Assembly (NCBI GenBank): GCA_009746045.1 | Contig: RPFO01000103.1 | Span: 1,566,042-1,630,041 of the forward strand | Direction of reading: 5' to 3' | From: Mesostigma viride | Taxonomy: Eukaryota > Streptophyta > Mesostigmatophyceae > Mesostigmatales > Mesostigmataceae | Length of the DNA stretch: 64,000 nt | Shown: piece by piece, positions 43,925 through 54,364 of the stretch | Layout: each line of letters opens with the position of its first letter | Numbering within the stretch: the stretch's first letter is position 1 | Position numbers and translations under genes: made by a program | Notes under the pieces: model-generated | What the model was told of the DNA's origin: nothing | Database searches by the model: none | The model's input: the letters and a program-made list of their open reading frames with translations, nothing else

Positions 43925-44299
43925 GGCGGTAGATGAGTCAGGATGGGGTTCCGGCGTTTTGAAAGAGAGCTGAGTAGTAGCGGTGACCGCTTTGTAGTAT
44001 GGAGGTGATGTCCCGGTGGCTGCCGTGTTCGTCTTGGATTTCCGTGATAGGGGAGTGAGCTTTAGGGGTAGGGATCAAAGCAAAAAACTCTTTGGTCATT
44101 CTTTCTCCTACCTGGTGCCACCACAGATTTTCTGAGTCTAGTGCTAGGGTGTGACGCTCGAAACGCAGTTTGTCTAGTTCGGGTTGAAATGGGTTGAAAT
44201 TTTGAGGTCATTCTGACAACCACAGCTCAAGTTATTAACGTTCATAGGTTGACACCTGGCAGCGCCAGACACTAGCCTAAAGCTCATTCATCATCACTA

Positions 44300-46170
44300 C
44301 ACCTCTACCTGGGGCACGGCGCTACGTATCGACGGCTCAGCTACGACGAGGTCAGCACTTGGGTCTCCCACATGCCCTCCCTGCAAGCGTGGCAAACTCT
44401 TATAAGTGCGATACCAGCTGCGTGGCATGCATTGATGACTGCCCCACGCAAGCCAATTATAACCGGCGACTGGGTTAGCTTCTACGCCGACGGAGTCACG
44501 CCTGCGTGCAAGGGTTTAGTCGTGACGGTTCTGCCACATGAGGGGCTCCAACTACAACTGCTGGAAGCTATTCCTGGCCACAATGGGTGTCTGTATCAAC
44601 TATCCACCTTATATGCGTACACGCCAGCTTCCCAGTGTCACGGCATACGCGTAGTCCCATGGTCTGTGCCAAGATCTTGCATGATCCAGCCGGACCCATT
44701 ATCCCCGGTTGGGAGCATTACATGGCTACACGTGGGCAACACACGGCTCGATTTACTACATCTAGACCCGGTTGAATTTGGATGGGTCTTAACCAAGGGG
44801 GACATCAGAACCAGCAAATGTATCTTTGAGTACACCGCAGATTGGGGTTATGATATCTTGTTGCATACGTACCATCAGCCCCATCCGGGCCGAGCCCGCT
44901 GGGGAATACATTGGCCGGGCTACACTTGGGTTAAGATGATTACCCTGGCGGTAGACCACCCTCTCGTGGACCGCAGGGCCACTGATGTACAACACCTTTT
45001 GATGCATAGGGCGATAGGGGTCTGCGCTACGCTCCACGAGCGTTTTGGTCATGATGCATCATGCCTGTGCACGCACCCTAGTGAAACCATTGAGCACAGG
45101 TTTCTTTACTGTAATCTCCCTGGGGTTTGGACGTGGCTCATCTGGGCCGCATGGACGGCATCGCCACCCACTCTCCCAATCAGCGTGCGTACCATCATTT
45201 TCGGTATTGCTGGCACACCAGGGACCGAGCTTTCAGTTTCCCAAGCAGAATGGATATGGCTACGCACTACTATGCTATACGCGATCTGGACCATACGCAA
45301 CGAGACAGTCTTTAAGGTCCGCGAGGAGTATACCCGCGGCGGCGTAGTCCGGCGCTTTATATACCTATGGCACTACAATACGGTTCGTAGGAGACGCGAA
45401 ATGAGTGAGAATGTTACCCGAGCGGTAACGAGGATTCGCACCGTTGATTTTAACATATGTTTCTTTTTTTGCGCCATTTGGCGAGCATCGACTGGAGCCT
45501 GAACCTAGCGGGGGGAATCGTGCGGGGGAATCTTGCGGGGGAATCTTGCGGGGAAAAATTCCGAACGTGAATTTAGCGAAGTCCTACTACATTTTGCTTG
45601 GGTACACGGTACTACAGTTTCGTCACTGAAAATTTTCTGTAGTTGCGTTGGTGTTTCGTACGTTCCGCTGAAATATTCTTGTTCAGTGCCCAGATCACAA
45701 TTTGATCCGTGCGCAAAATGATTGGCTGTACGGTACGAACCAAAAACGAAATTTTAGTATCTAAGTTCCGCAGCGCTTGCTGAATTTGCCCCGGAAGCCC
45801 GGGGGCACTTTCCCCGCTGAAAAAGGTGTCCGCGGAAGCGTATTGTAGTGGAATGCTGCTATGCGCCGCTACTGGCTGTTAGCTCAGGAACAACACAGGG
45901 TGTGGGACCCAGGGCCCAATAACGACAAGCCCAGCCCGCTCCAGCTTTTTCATGATCTACTGGGCCGTAATCAGGTATTCACCAGTATGCCTCATGGCGA
46001 CATTACTCAGGTCCAATGGCTTCCCTGGTCTAATAACGCGCCCTATTAGCCTTTCACCTGTCACCGCCACACGTGTGTGTGCCCACCTTCATTAGGATTC
46101 GCTGATACTCATTTCCCCTCTCACCTCTTTGGTCCATAATTGGCTAGTAAAATATACCCATTTCCCCGAA
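44300..46170 (+). mobile_element. LINE copy 3, plus strand, 5'-truncated
   Basis: This begins abruptly within the C-terminal region (LYLGHGATYRRLSYDEV) and ends ...CCCATTTCCCCGAA. It is flanked by a perfect 14-bp duplicate ATTCATCATCACTA (44286-44299 and 46171-46184). It is very close to LINE copy 2, with an in-frame 6-bp loss near 45139. The reading frame is open up to a 480-bp MITE at 45371-45850, which splits IYLW from NAAMRRYW. RT and endonuclease are absent through truncation. Confidence 0.92.
45371..45850. mobile_element. CACTA-like MITE, 480 bp
   Basis: Perfect 12-bp terminal inverted repeats CACTACAATACG...CGTATTGTAGTG interrupt LINE copy 3. The uninterrupted site is known from copy 2 (CCTATGGAATGC). 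The CACTA start points to the CACTA/EnSpm (CMC) superfamily. The target duplicate is ambiguous: it is TGG only if the last two bases of the right repeat are counted as target. The inside has no transposase. It holds a GTTACC/GGTAAC stem (about 45412-45427) and three to four copies of a GCGGGGGAATCTT-like word (45519-45555). Confidence 0.85.
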
Positions 46171-46792
46171 ATTCATCATCACTAAGTGGCCCTAACCCCT
46201 ATGAAGGCTTCATAACATCCCCCCACCCTGTAACCACTATTCTCCACCTGTATATTCTCCACGGTGACTGCTACCGCCTCTTAACATATAACGAACTGGC
46301 TGCCTGGGTCCCCAATATGCCTACTTATGCTGCCTGGGCCGCGCTAGTACAAGCCATACCCCCCCGCTGGCACACACTCATGACTTCTCCCCGTGCCCCC
46401 TATAAAGCTGGTGAATGGTGCTGCTTTTGTCCATACAGCACGACCGCAACATGCTCGGGGAAGGTGATCGCAGAACTCCCCCTTGGAACCCTGCACGTTC
46501 AACTACTGGCGCCGCTGAGCGGCCACAATGGCAGTCTGGCTCAACTTACAACTGCAGTGGTGTTCCTCCCCACCCAGCTATGCCACCGGATTCGGGTTGT
46601 ACCTTGGTCCCTTGAACAATCATGTGTATACCAACCCAACCCCAACCTTCCAGACGCTGTTATTCTTTGGCTACATGTGGGATCAACCCGCCTGGACATG
46701 TTGTCATTGGATCCAGTGGAATTTGGCTGGGTGCTAAATCAGGGTGACAGCAGAACTGTAAAAGGCCTTTACGAGTACACGGCAGAGTGGGG

Positions 46793-47368
46793 TGTTACGT
46801 CGCGTAACAATTCGTTGTAGTTACGGACGTAAATTAGGTCCTTTGCCTCGGTTGTCCCTAGGTTTACGTTTAGGCTCCTACCGGGACATTATTGTCCTCG
46901 TAACAGTACTGTGGTACATTGGGTGCCGTTGGGCGCCGCGCCGCGTACTTTACTAGTGGTCCTGATCCTGTGGTAGAATGTAGTGGACCAGCGTGCATCA
47001 GTAGATTTAGTGGACCAGCGTGCACCTGTTGTAGGCGAGGGCCATGTCGGCCCGAGCGTGTTGGACCGTTGGTGACCATTTATGCGTGTTCTACCCCTTG
47101 TGTGTGCACTCGGCGTGTGTGAAGTGAATTGACACATTTAGGCTTGGGTCACGGCAGTGTAGTTGTGTTTCCTTCCTCTATTCCTGGAGTAAACGGGTTT
47201 TGATAAATGGTTGTATGGCGTATTATAGTAACACTTACGTTAATGCATTGAGATCAGCTCCGTCACGTTCGTCTTTCGCCAGAGGGTTAAGTAGAGGAGG
47301 CCTGACCAGTTTAGGTAGTATCAGGCCCATTAGAGGTAGAGGTGGAGGTAGATATCCGCGGCGTAACA
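46793..47368 (+). repeat. 5' LTR of gypsy copy B
   Basis: 576 bp, TGTTACG...CGTAACA. The first 17 bases, TGTTACGTCGCGTAACA, form an imperfect palindrome. Confidence 0.95.
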
Positions 47369-47901
47369 ATGGTTCCGGAGGAACTTCAGTAGGTAGTGAA
47401 CGAGACGACTATCCCTTGCCACATACACCTTTTCAAGACCCCTTCCGCGTCCAGGAACAAGAAGTCGACACTTCCTTGATAGGTAATGGGCGGGTCGCCT
47501 TCAAGCTAGGAGCGTCGTGCTGCCCGTTTCGGGACACGCTTTACCTAGAAGCTAGACCTGCTCACAGCGGATAAATCCTTTCGTAGTTAGCCTGTCCTTC
47601 GCCTTGTTTTCCTGCTTACGGTTGTTTCCTGCCTTAGATAGGGGAGTATTACTGTTCGGAGACGATTAGCGTCGCAGTACCTACACCTTTTTCCTTGTGC
47701 TGCTGCTTTATTAGACGGCCGCACCCGCAGAGTTACGGGGCGCTGTGTTAGGACGAGCGCTGGGATATCCGGCCGCTGACTTAGGACGAGAGCTGGAAAC
47801 TCCCGCCCTCCTTCTTCTTTCGGTGATCCAGATCGTCAAGCTAAGTCGCCTACCCCTACCTCGTCTAGCTTGACATCACAAGACACGCCAGGTGAGTTAT
47901 C
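47369..47901 (+). other. leader of gypsy copy B with possible primer site
   Basis: One base after the LTR comes TGGTTCCGGAGGAACTTC (47370-47387). It starts TGG as expected for a tRNA 3' end complement, so it is the likely primer-binding site. The matching tRNA cannot be identified by eye. The rest is non-coding leader. Confidence 0.6.
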
Positions 47902-48294
47902 ATGAGTCAACGTCGTGTTTTTACTGCGCCTTCCCATTCATCTAGTGATAATAGTTTAGCTAAGTATTACGTAGTTATTACCCCTCAATGGTCAGCCATT
48001 TTCCTCTCTTGGTCAGATGCTAGGAAGATAGTGCAAAACCGTACATATAATGTAATTAGGTATAAGAAATTTGTTACCTTCGAGGAAGCTCAACAATTCC
48101 TTATAGACCATAGCGTATCAGATCTAGGCCTACACGTACGTTCTACTCCTCATGGTCGCCCTCCTGTAGAAGCTCTAGATTTTGCTACCCCTCCTTCGTC
48201 TCCCCCTAAGAGGGCTGCATCCTCATCTAGCTTAGATACTCCTCTCACCTTGGAATTCGGTTCCCTATCCATTACTGTTGTTAAAAAGGACTGA
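47902..48294 (+). CDS. small ORF with viroplasmin / RNase H1 N-terminal-like domain
   Basis: A 130-residue frame starts MSQRRVFTAPSHSSS, 533 bp after the LTR and 124 bp before the gag ATG. Residues about 21-68 (KYYVVITPQWSAIFLSWSDA, then a YKKF...F.EA..FL pattern at 54-67) match the fold signature shared by eukaryotic RNase H1 N-terminal hybrid-binding domains and caulimovirus viroplasmin. The key positions are paired Tyr at 22-23, Trp37, Tyr54-Lys-Lys-Phe57 and Glu61-Glu-Ala63. In RNase H1 this domain binds RNA/DNA hybrids. Here it is separate from the Pol RNase H. It could bind hybrid during reverse transcription or act in particle inclusions. The tail is Pro/Ser-rich. I know of no standard chromovirus ORF like this. 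Confidence 0.75.
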   Translation: MSQRRVFTAPSHSSSDNSLAKYYVVITPQWSAIFLSWSDARKIVQNRTYNVIRYKKFVTFEEAQQFLIDHSVSDLGLHVRSTPHGRPPVEALDFATPPSSPPKRAASSSSLDTPLTLEFGSLSITVVKKD

Positions 48295-48418
48295 TTTAAA
48301 TTGTTCCTTTCTTTTAAGCCATTAAAATCTTTTCCTTTTCTTTCCTTGCCTTATATTAGGCCTTGTCCTTTATCCTTGTTGCTTTCAGTTAGATTTTTGA
48401 TCATTTACTTAAACAAAA

Positions 48419-50178
48419 ATGGATCCAGTGGGTGGTAACCTGTCGCCTATACCTACCAATACTCCTACTATGAATAATAATAATAATAATAATAATAACA
48501 ACCATAACAACAATCGGGTAACCGACGGGACTCACTTGAAACGGTACACCATCTCACTCCTCAAGGTAATCTTCGTGCCTCACCTCCTTCTCCTCTTGCT
48601 GATGGTCGCCGTCGTCCCTCACTTACCCCTCCTACCTATGAACAACGTCAACGTATGCAAGTCAGATTTAGTGATGACCCTTCCCTTACCCTGAACCAGG
48701 CCCCTGCCCCTCCTGCAACCTTGGCTCAACCCTCCAGCAGGTCCTCACTAACTAACAATGTTTTTAGGCCTCCTTCCCACCCTGTTCCTTCCATGCCTGC
48801 TCTTAACACGGGTCGTGCCTCTGCCCCTGTCGGTCCTTCTGGGCGCCCTAGTGCAGTTCCCTTTTACCCACCTGCTTCCTGGTCCTACCCTGAGACGGCC
48901 TATGAGGCAGCCCAGGTCCCTACCCGTGTGGCTGATTTAGAAGTTAATAGTGATTTCAGTACCATGCCCTTAGATGACAGAAATTATGATCATTTTGCCT
49001 ATTCCTCTCTTCGTGAGCAATATACTGTCCCCTTCTCTTATGGGCACCAGCCTGAAACGGTGGCCCCGTCTAGACCCCTACCCAAGACTTTTCCTCTTCC
49101 TTCCTTCTATCCCGCTTATGTAGCAGTGGAAGATAGTGGCCCTATGGGAAAAACTGACTCTTCTAATCCCCCTAAGCCCCCTGCTCTTCCCCTCTTTGCT
49201 AACCTTCCCAAGCTGGATGTCAAGTCTACCCCTCAACAGTTTTTCACCTTTATTATGTTGCTTACACAGAACACGGAGTCGTGGCAGAATCATAATAGAT
49301 GGCGTCTTTCTGATGCTGTATTAGTTCCTCACTATCTCACAACCTGTATTACTCCTGAGCTTGCTAACCTCATTCAGTGTGAGTCTTTGGCCTCTCATGC
49401 CTACCCTAACTCTGTAGCAGAATTGTTTAAGCGTTTAGAGAACCATTTAGTCCCTCCTGATTCAGATTGGCAGGATAGATTAGCCTTTGGTACCTTGCAG
49501 CAGGGTACTAAATCATTTAAGGAGTATATGAAAGAGTTTGATGCTCAGATGGTACGAATTAGGGATTTGTCGGGTGCAGAAGTACGTGCTCGCTTCCTCC
49601 AAGGCCTCAGTAGACCCTTATTACGTGAAGTCAAGCGCCAGTTCTCTGCCTACCGTTTTACTGATCTGCCCCTCAAGCATGTGCGCCAGCATCTCTTGCG
49701 TGTAGCAGATTTCTTCACCACCCCTTCTCTTCCTACCCGTTCCCGTATTAATAATATTATCCTTACCCCTGAGGAGGAGAACTCCTATGTAGAAGAATTA
49801 GATATCTGTGTTACTGACCTTTCAGCCCTTGATGTCTCTCATATCACATGCTATCATTGTAAGGAAGTAGGTCATCTTAAACGTGAGTGCCCCAAGTTCC
49901 TTTCGGGTGCTCCCCCTCATCCCGACGCTCGCCCTCCTCGTACCCCTCAGCGTGCTCCTATTCGTCCTACTTCAGGACGCATCCCTTCAGCTACCCCTAG
50001 TAGGCTGAATGCTGTGCAGACAGGATCCCCAGGGTTCCCCTATGATAATCAGGCTCCCGCACCCTCTTCGCTCCCTCGTGACCCTCCAGCAGTGGCTTTT
50101 TCGCCAGGGTCTTCTTCGGGGTTAGTTCCTATGGATTTGGGGGGGAGGGGGAACAGTAGGCCTGTCAGCCGGGGGTAA
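48419..50178 (+). pseudogene. gag: gypsy copy B Gag with CCHC zinc knuckle
   Basis: The likely start is ATG 48419 (MDPVGGNLSPIPTN), followed by an Asn run from an AAT repeat. The frame then shifts (between about 48490 and 48545) to the main frame, which reads HLTPQGNLRASPPSPLADGR and stays open to 50178. The core has FGTLQQGTKSFKEYMKEFDA and ARFLQGLSRPLLREVKRQFS, typical of Ty3/gypsy capsid. The knuckle CYHCKEVGHLKREC is at 49849-49890. Gag builds the particle and packages RNA. The early frameshift lies at a microsatellite and may be polymorphic or an error. Confidence 0.88.
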
Positions 50179-50181
50179 CCT

Positions 50182-53100
50182 GGACAGGTCCTTAGATAGT
50201 ACCCCAGATAAAAATTTTTGCCTGCCTGTTTTTATAACCTCTGTAGGAGCTGAATCTTCCCTACCACTACGTGTGCGTCCTCTTATGTTCTTGAATGGTG
50301 GTTTAACCGTCCCTCACACTGTTGTAGACCCCTTCTTGCATGCTGATGAACTCTTGAATGTCTCTGTGTTGGTAGATAGCGGTGCGGCTAGCTCCTTTGT
50401 GAGCGAGGCCCTAGTTAGACGTTTAGGACTAGTCCCTACCCCTCACACCAAACCCGTTACTGTTCATTATGCTGATGGTCGCACCAGTCATTCCCCGGGT
50501 ACGGTGTCCCTTCCCATGGTTATACAAGGACGTACTGTCAACCTGACGGCCACTATAGGCCCTATCACTACCGCTGATGTATTACTAGGATTAGATTGGC
50601 ACCAGGATAATAAGATTACTATTAATTATGATACCATGGTCATTTGGTTTCCAGATAGCTCTTACTGGGTACCTGAACGTCATTATAGATTGGAAAATTT
50701 ATCCTTGGTAGATATTACTCCTCCTACACCTGTTGATCCTCCTGTAAGACCTATACCTGAAGTATTAATGTCAAATGACGAATTACGTTCTGAATTAAAG
50801 CAAAATGGATACCTATTATGTATGTTCCTTCAGTTAGAAGTACAAGAGATACCTATCACTAATAATAGTGTGGATATAGATGTAAATACAGTGGATACAA
50901 TAGGAGTAGGATTTACTGAAAATGAAATAGTAAGATACATGGCTGTGATAGATTCCTCAAAAGTATTTGAAGAAAAGACTCCTTCTTATCCTCCTCCTCG
51001 TTCTGTTTTACACCGTGTAGTTATCAAGGACGGTGCAGTTCCTACGCACTCTCCGATGTATAGAATGGGCCCTACCGAGTTAAAGGAACTAAAACAGATT
51101 TTAGTGTCATTATTAGAAGCAGGATTGATAGAGCCTAGTAACTCCCCCTACTCAGCTGGTGTCCTGTTAGTTCCTAAGCCAAATGGCAAGTTTCGCCTAG
51201 TTACTGATTATAGGAAGTTGAATGATATTACTGTGAAATCTAAATACCCTCTACCTCGTATTGATGATATATTTAATAAGGTTAAAGGTTCCACTTGTTT
51301 CACAGTACTGGATTGTGCGGATGGTTTTTGGCAGTTGCGGATAGCTCCTGAGGATTGCCATAAAACCGCCTTTGCTACCCCTTTTGGTCATTACCAGTTT
51401 AGAGTAGCGGCTATGGGACTCTGTAACTCGCCTGCCTCTTTTCAAATGTTAATGAATGAAGTGCTTAGACCTGTTATGGGAAATTCTCATCTTCCTCAGG
51501 TGTCCTCTGATCTAAAGGATCCCTCCTTCTCCTCTGTTTCTTTATCTGAGCATGACCGTTCTTGTGCTCAAGCTTACTTAGATGATATTCTTATTTACTC
51601 TCCTGATTTTGAAACGCACCTACGTGATTTAAAGAAAGTATTAGAAATAATGGCTGAAAATTCTTTGTGGGCGCGCCGTGCTAAAGTGCGTTCGGGTAGG
51701 AGTGTCCCATTTTTAGGGCACGTTCTGTCAGATGCCGGGGTCGCTACCGACCCGGATAAAACTAAGTCAATTCAGGAATGGCCTACTCCTACCGACGTTA
51801 AAGGTGTACGTAGTTTCCTAGGAATTGCTTCTTACTATAGGCGTTTTATCCCGCGTTTCGCCACTATAGCAGCCCCTATTAATCATTTATTAAAGAAGGA
51901 TATCCCCTTTGTTTGGAGTAGTGAGTGTCAGTCTGCTTTTCAGTGCCTAAAATCCCTACTCCTTTCCCCTCCTGTACTCATCCTACCGGATACTACTAAA
52001 CCCTTTGTTGTGGCTACAGATGCTAGTAAAGTAGCTATAGGTGGTGTCCTTCTCCAGGATCAGGGTCAGGGCTTACAGCCAATTGAGTATATCTCTAGGA
52101 CAATGCTCCCTGCGGAGCGTAACTATCCCGTCCACCAGCAGGAACTCTTAGCTGTGGTGTATTGTTGCCACGCGTGGCAGCACTTCCTTAAAGGTGCTCA
52201 ATTTGATGTCTGCCTGAATGAACCCTGTGAGCTAGATCCTTATAGGTTAGTTATCCAAACGGATCATCGTCCCCTTACCCATCTTCTCTCCCAACCCAAC
52301 CTTACCCCTCGGCAAGCGCGCTGGATGGAATTTTTAGCACAGTTTTCCCCTTTTAAACTTCAGTATGTCAAGGGTGTAGATAACATAGTACCAGATGCAC
52401 TCTCTCGTCGTGCAGACTATTCCTTCTTCGAGGACCTTGATGTTCTCAATACTACTCTAGTTCCTACTACTATGGGTGTAACCCCTTATGGTGAACTACC
52501 TGATGATGATTCCTATGCCTACCTCTTTCATACAGCTGTTCGCATGCCTGATCTCCTTTCTCACGTAGGACTCTCTCTCCCGTGTGAGGCCCTTCCTGTG
52601 GCCTCGGTGGGGGGGAGGGGAAAAATAAAATTTCTATACCGCTTAGCCATATAGCGACTAGGTCAGGAAAGTCTTATGAAAACGTAGTCCCCTAGGACCT
52701 CCCCTTCTCTTCGGCAAGGCGGTAGGAGATCTCTTTAAACCTGTTCTGGATACTTCTGTAGCGATGCCTACCTCTGATCTTGAACGCCTTATTAGTAGAT
52801 TTACGGCCACTGAGCCGGAAGCATTAGCTGCCATTGCTGCACATCCCCAACAATTAGGCAAGCACCCTTGTAAATTTGTAGGTGGGTTTTTATATGTGCA
52901 GATAGCAGATTCTCCCCCTCAATGGCGCCTGTATGTCCCTCCTATCTGTCGCTCCTCCTTGCTCTTTGAGTTGCATGACTTAGCTGCTCACAGGGTGGTA
53001 AACGGGTACGGGACCTAGTAGCCCGCTCTTATTACTGGCCTTCCCTTTATAAGGATGTGGATGAGTATGTTAGAACTTGTCAATCTTGCCAGGAAATGAA

Positions 53101-54289
53101 ACCCAATAATGTAGGACAGATAGCAGAACCTAGGACCTTGCCTGACCCTATCATGCCTTGGGATTCTATCATGATGGATTTTGTAGGACCTTTTAGAAAG
53201 AATGATAGGGGCAATGCCCAAATCCTTGTGTTCATAGATCGTTTTACTCGTATGTGCCATCTTGTGCCGTGTCCTTTAGAACTCACCGCACGTGATTGCG
53301 CACGCCTATACCTCAATAATGTATATAGATATCATGGATTGAGTAGGCAGTTTATTAGTGATAAGGATAAATTATTTACCTCAGATTTTTGGCAGCAGTT
53401 TTTCGCTGCCATCGGTACCAAGGTTACCTACGGTACTGCCTACCACTCCTCCTCCTCTCATTTAGTAGAGCGTCTTAATAGAGTAGTAGAAGAAGCGCTT
53501 AGGCACTATGTTAATGGCTCGGGTAGTGATTGGGAGGATTATTTATGTTTGGTAGAGTTCTCCCTCAACAATTGTCCCCAAGCTGCGCATGGATATACGC
53601 CCTTCTTCTTAGATACTGGGAGACAGCCCCTTACCCCTACCTCTCTCTTAGCTAGTCCTCTACGGGACAAGGATGATGTGTCCCGAGATACTGTAGAAGG
53701 TGTACAGTCCTTACTAGATAGAATGAAAACTGCTCATGACCACGCGATCTCAGGGTATCAAAAAGCTCAGGCTAAGTACCTTGCTAGGTTGCGTGCCTCC
53801 TTAGATAGACGAGCACCTGAGATAGAAGTAGGAGATCTAGTATTAGTAGAAGGCCCCCGTGTTGGCCGTTTTGCTCATAAGTTTGAAGCAGAACTGAAGG
53901 TCAAACTTAGGCCTGCCTTCTTAGGACCCTTCCATGTGTTGTCTAGGGTAGGAAATTTCTTGTATAAAGTCGATATCCCTACCTCTTGGCAAACGCATTC
54001 AAACACCTTCCATAGGAGCCAGCTTAAACTGTACCACCCTAGTACGTTCGCTGGCAGGGAGTTAGCGCCTGCCCCTTTAGAGCATAATCCTGACACTGGG
54101 GAAGTAGAAGACGAAGTAGAAAGCATCGTGGCCCATCGAGATATCAAAAAGGGCCGCGGTACCCAGCGTCAGTATAAAGTGAAGTGGATGTATGCTCGTA
54201 GTGAAGTAGATAAGGTTTGGTATACGGAGAGTGAGCTAGATGGGTGTAGTCGCCTGCTGCAGGAATATAAAACCCTGCACAAGCTCTAG
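50182..54289 (+). pseudogene. pol: gypsy copy B Pol: PR, RT, RNase H, integrase, chromodomain
   Basis: The Pol frame is open across the gag stop in the +1 frame, so gag-pol frameshifting is likely. Domains in order are protease (VLVDSGAASSFV, ADVLLGLDWH), RT (FRLVTDYRKLND, AAMGLCNSPASFQ, AQAYLDDILIYS), RNase H (VVATDASKVAIGGVLL) and integrase (CQSCQEMK; MDFVGPF; ISDKDKLFTSDFW; SSSHLVERLNRVVEE). A chromodomain follows (HRDIKKGRG, YKVKWMYARSEVDKVWY). About 30 residues separate the motif-B helix from YLDD, much more than usual. Single-base losses near 52612 and 52690 and a 2-bp loss near 52990 break the frame between RNase H and integrase. Copy A is intact at these sites. Confidence 0.92.
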
Positions 54290-54364
54290 TCGTAGGCCTT
54301 CTCCTCTCTTATGTTATGTCTGCTGTCGACGGGTGGTTGGTTGTCCCCTCCCCTCCGCAGCCGT

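Larger units (their letters stand above)
40750..44188 (-). mobile_element. LINE copy 2, minus strand, 5'-truncated
   Basis: A 3439-bp non-LTR retrotransposon is flanked by a perfect 14-bp duplicate ATGGGTTGAAATTT (40736-40749 and 44189-44202). On the minus strand it has the end of the spacer, the RT (42770-43924), a long C-terminal region with zinc-binding motif (40888-42773) and a 3' untranslated end finishing ...CCCATTTCCCCG. The 5' end is truncated before RT, so the endonuclease is missing. Three lesions are visible: an extra base near 42776, a nonsense change CGA to TGA near 41556, and a frameshift near 41160. Confidence 0.92.
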
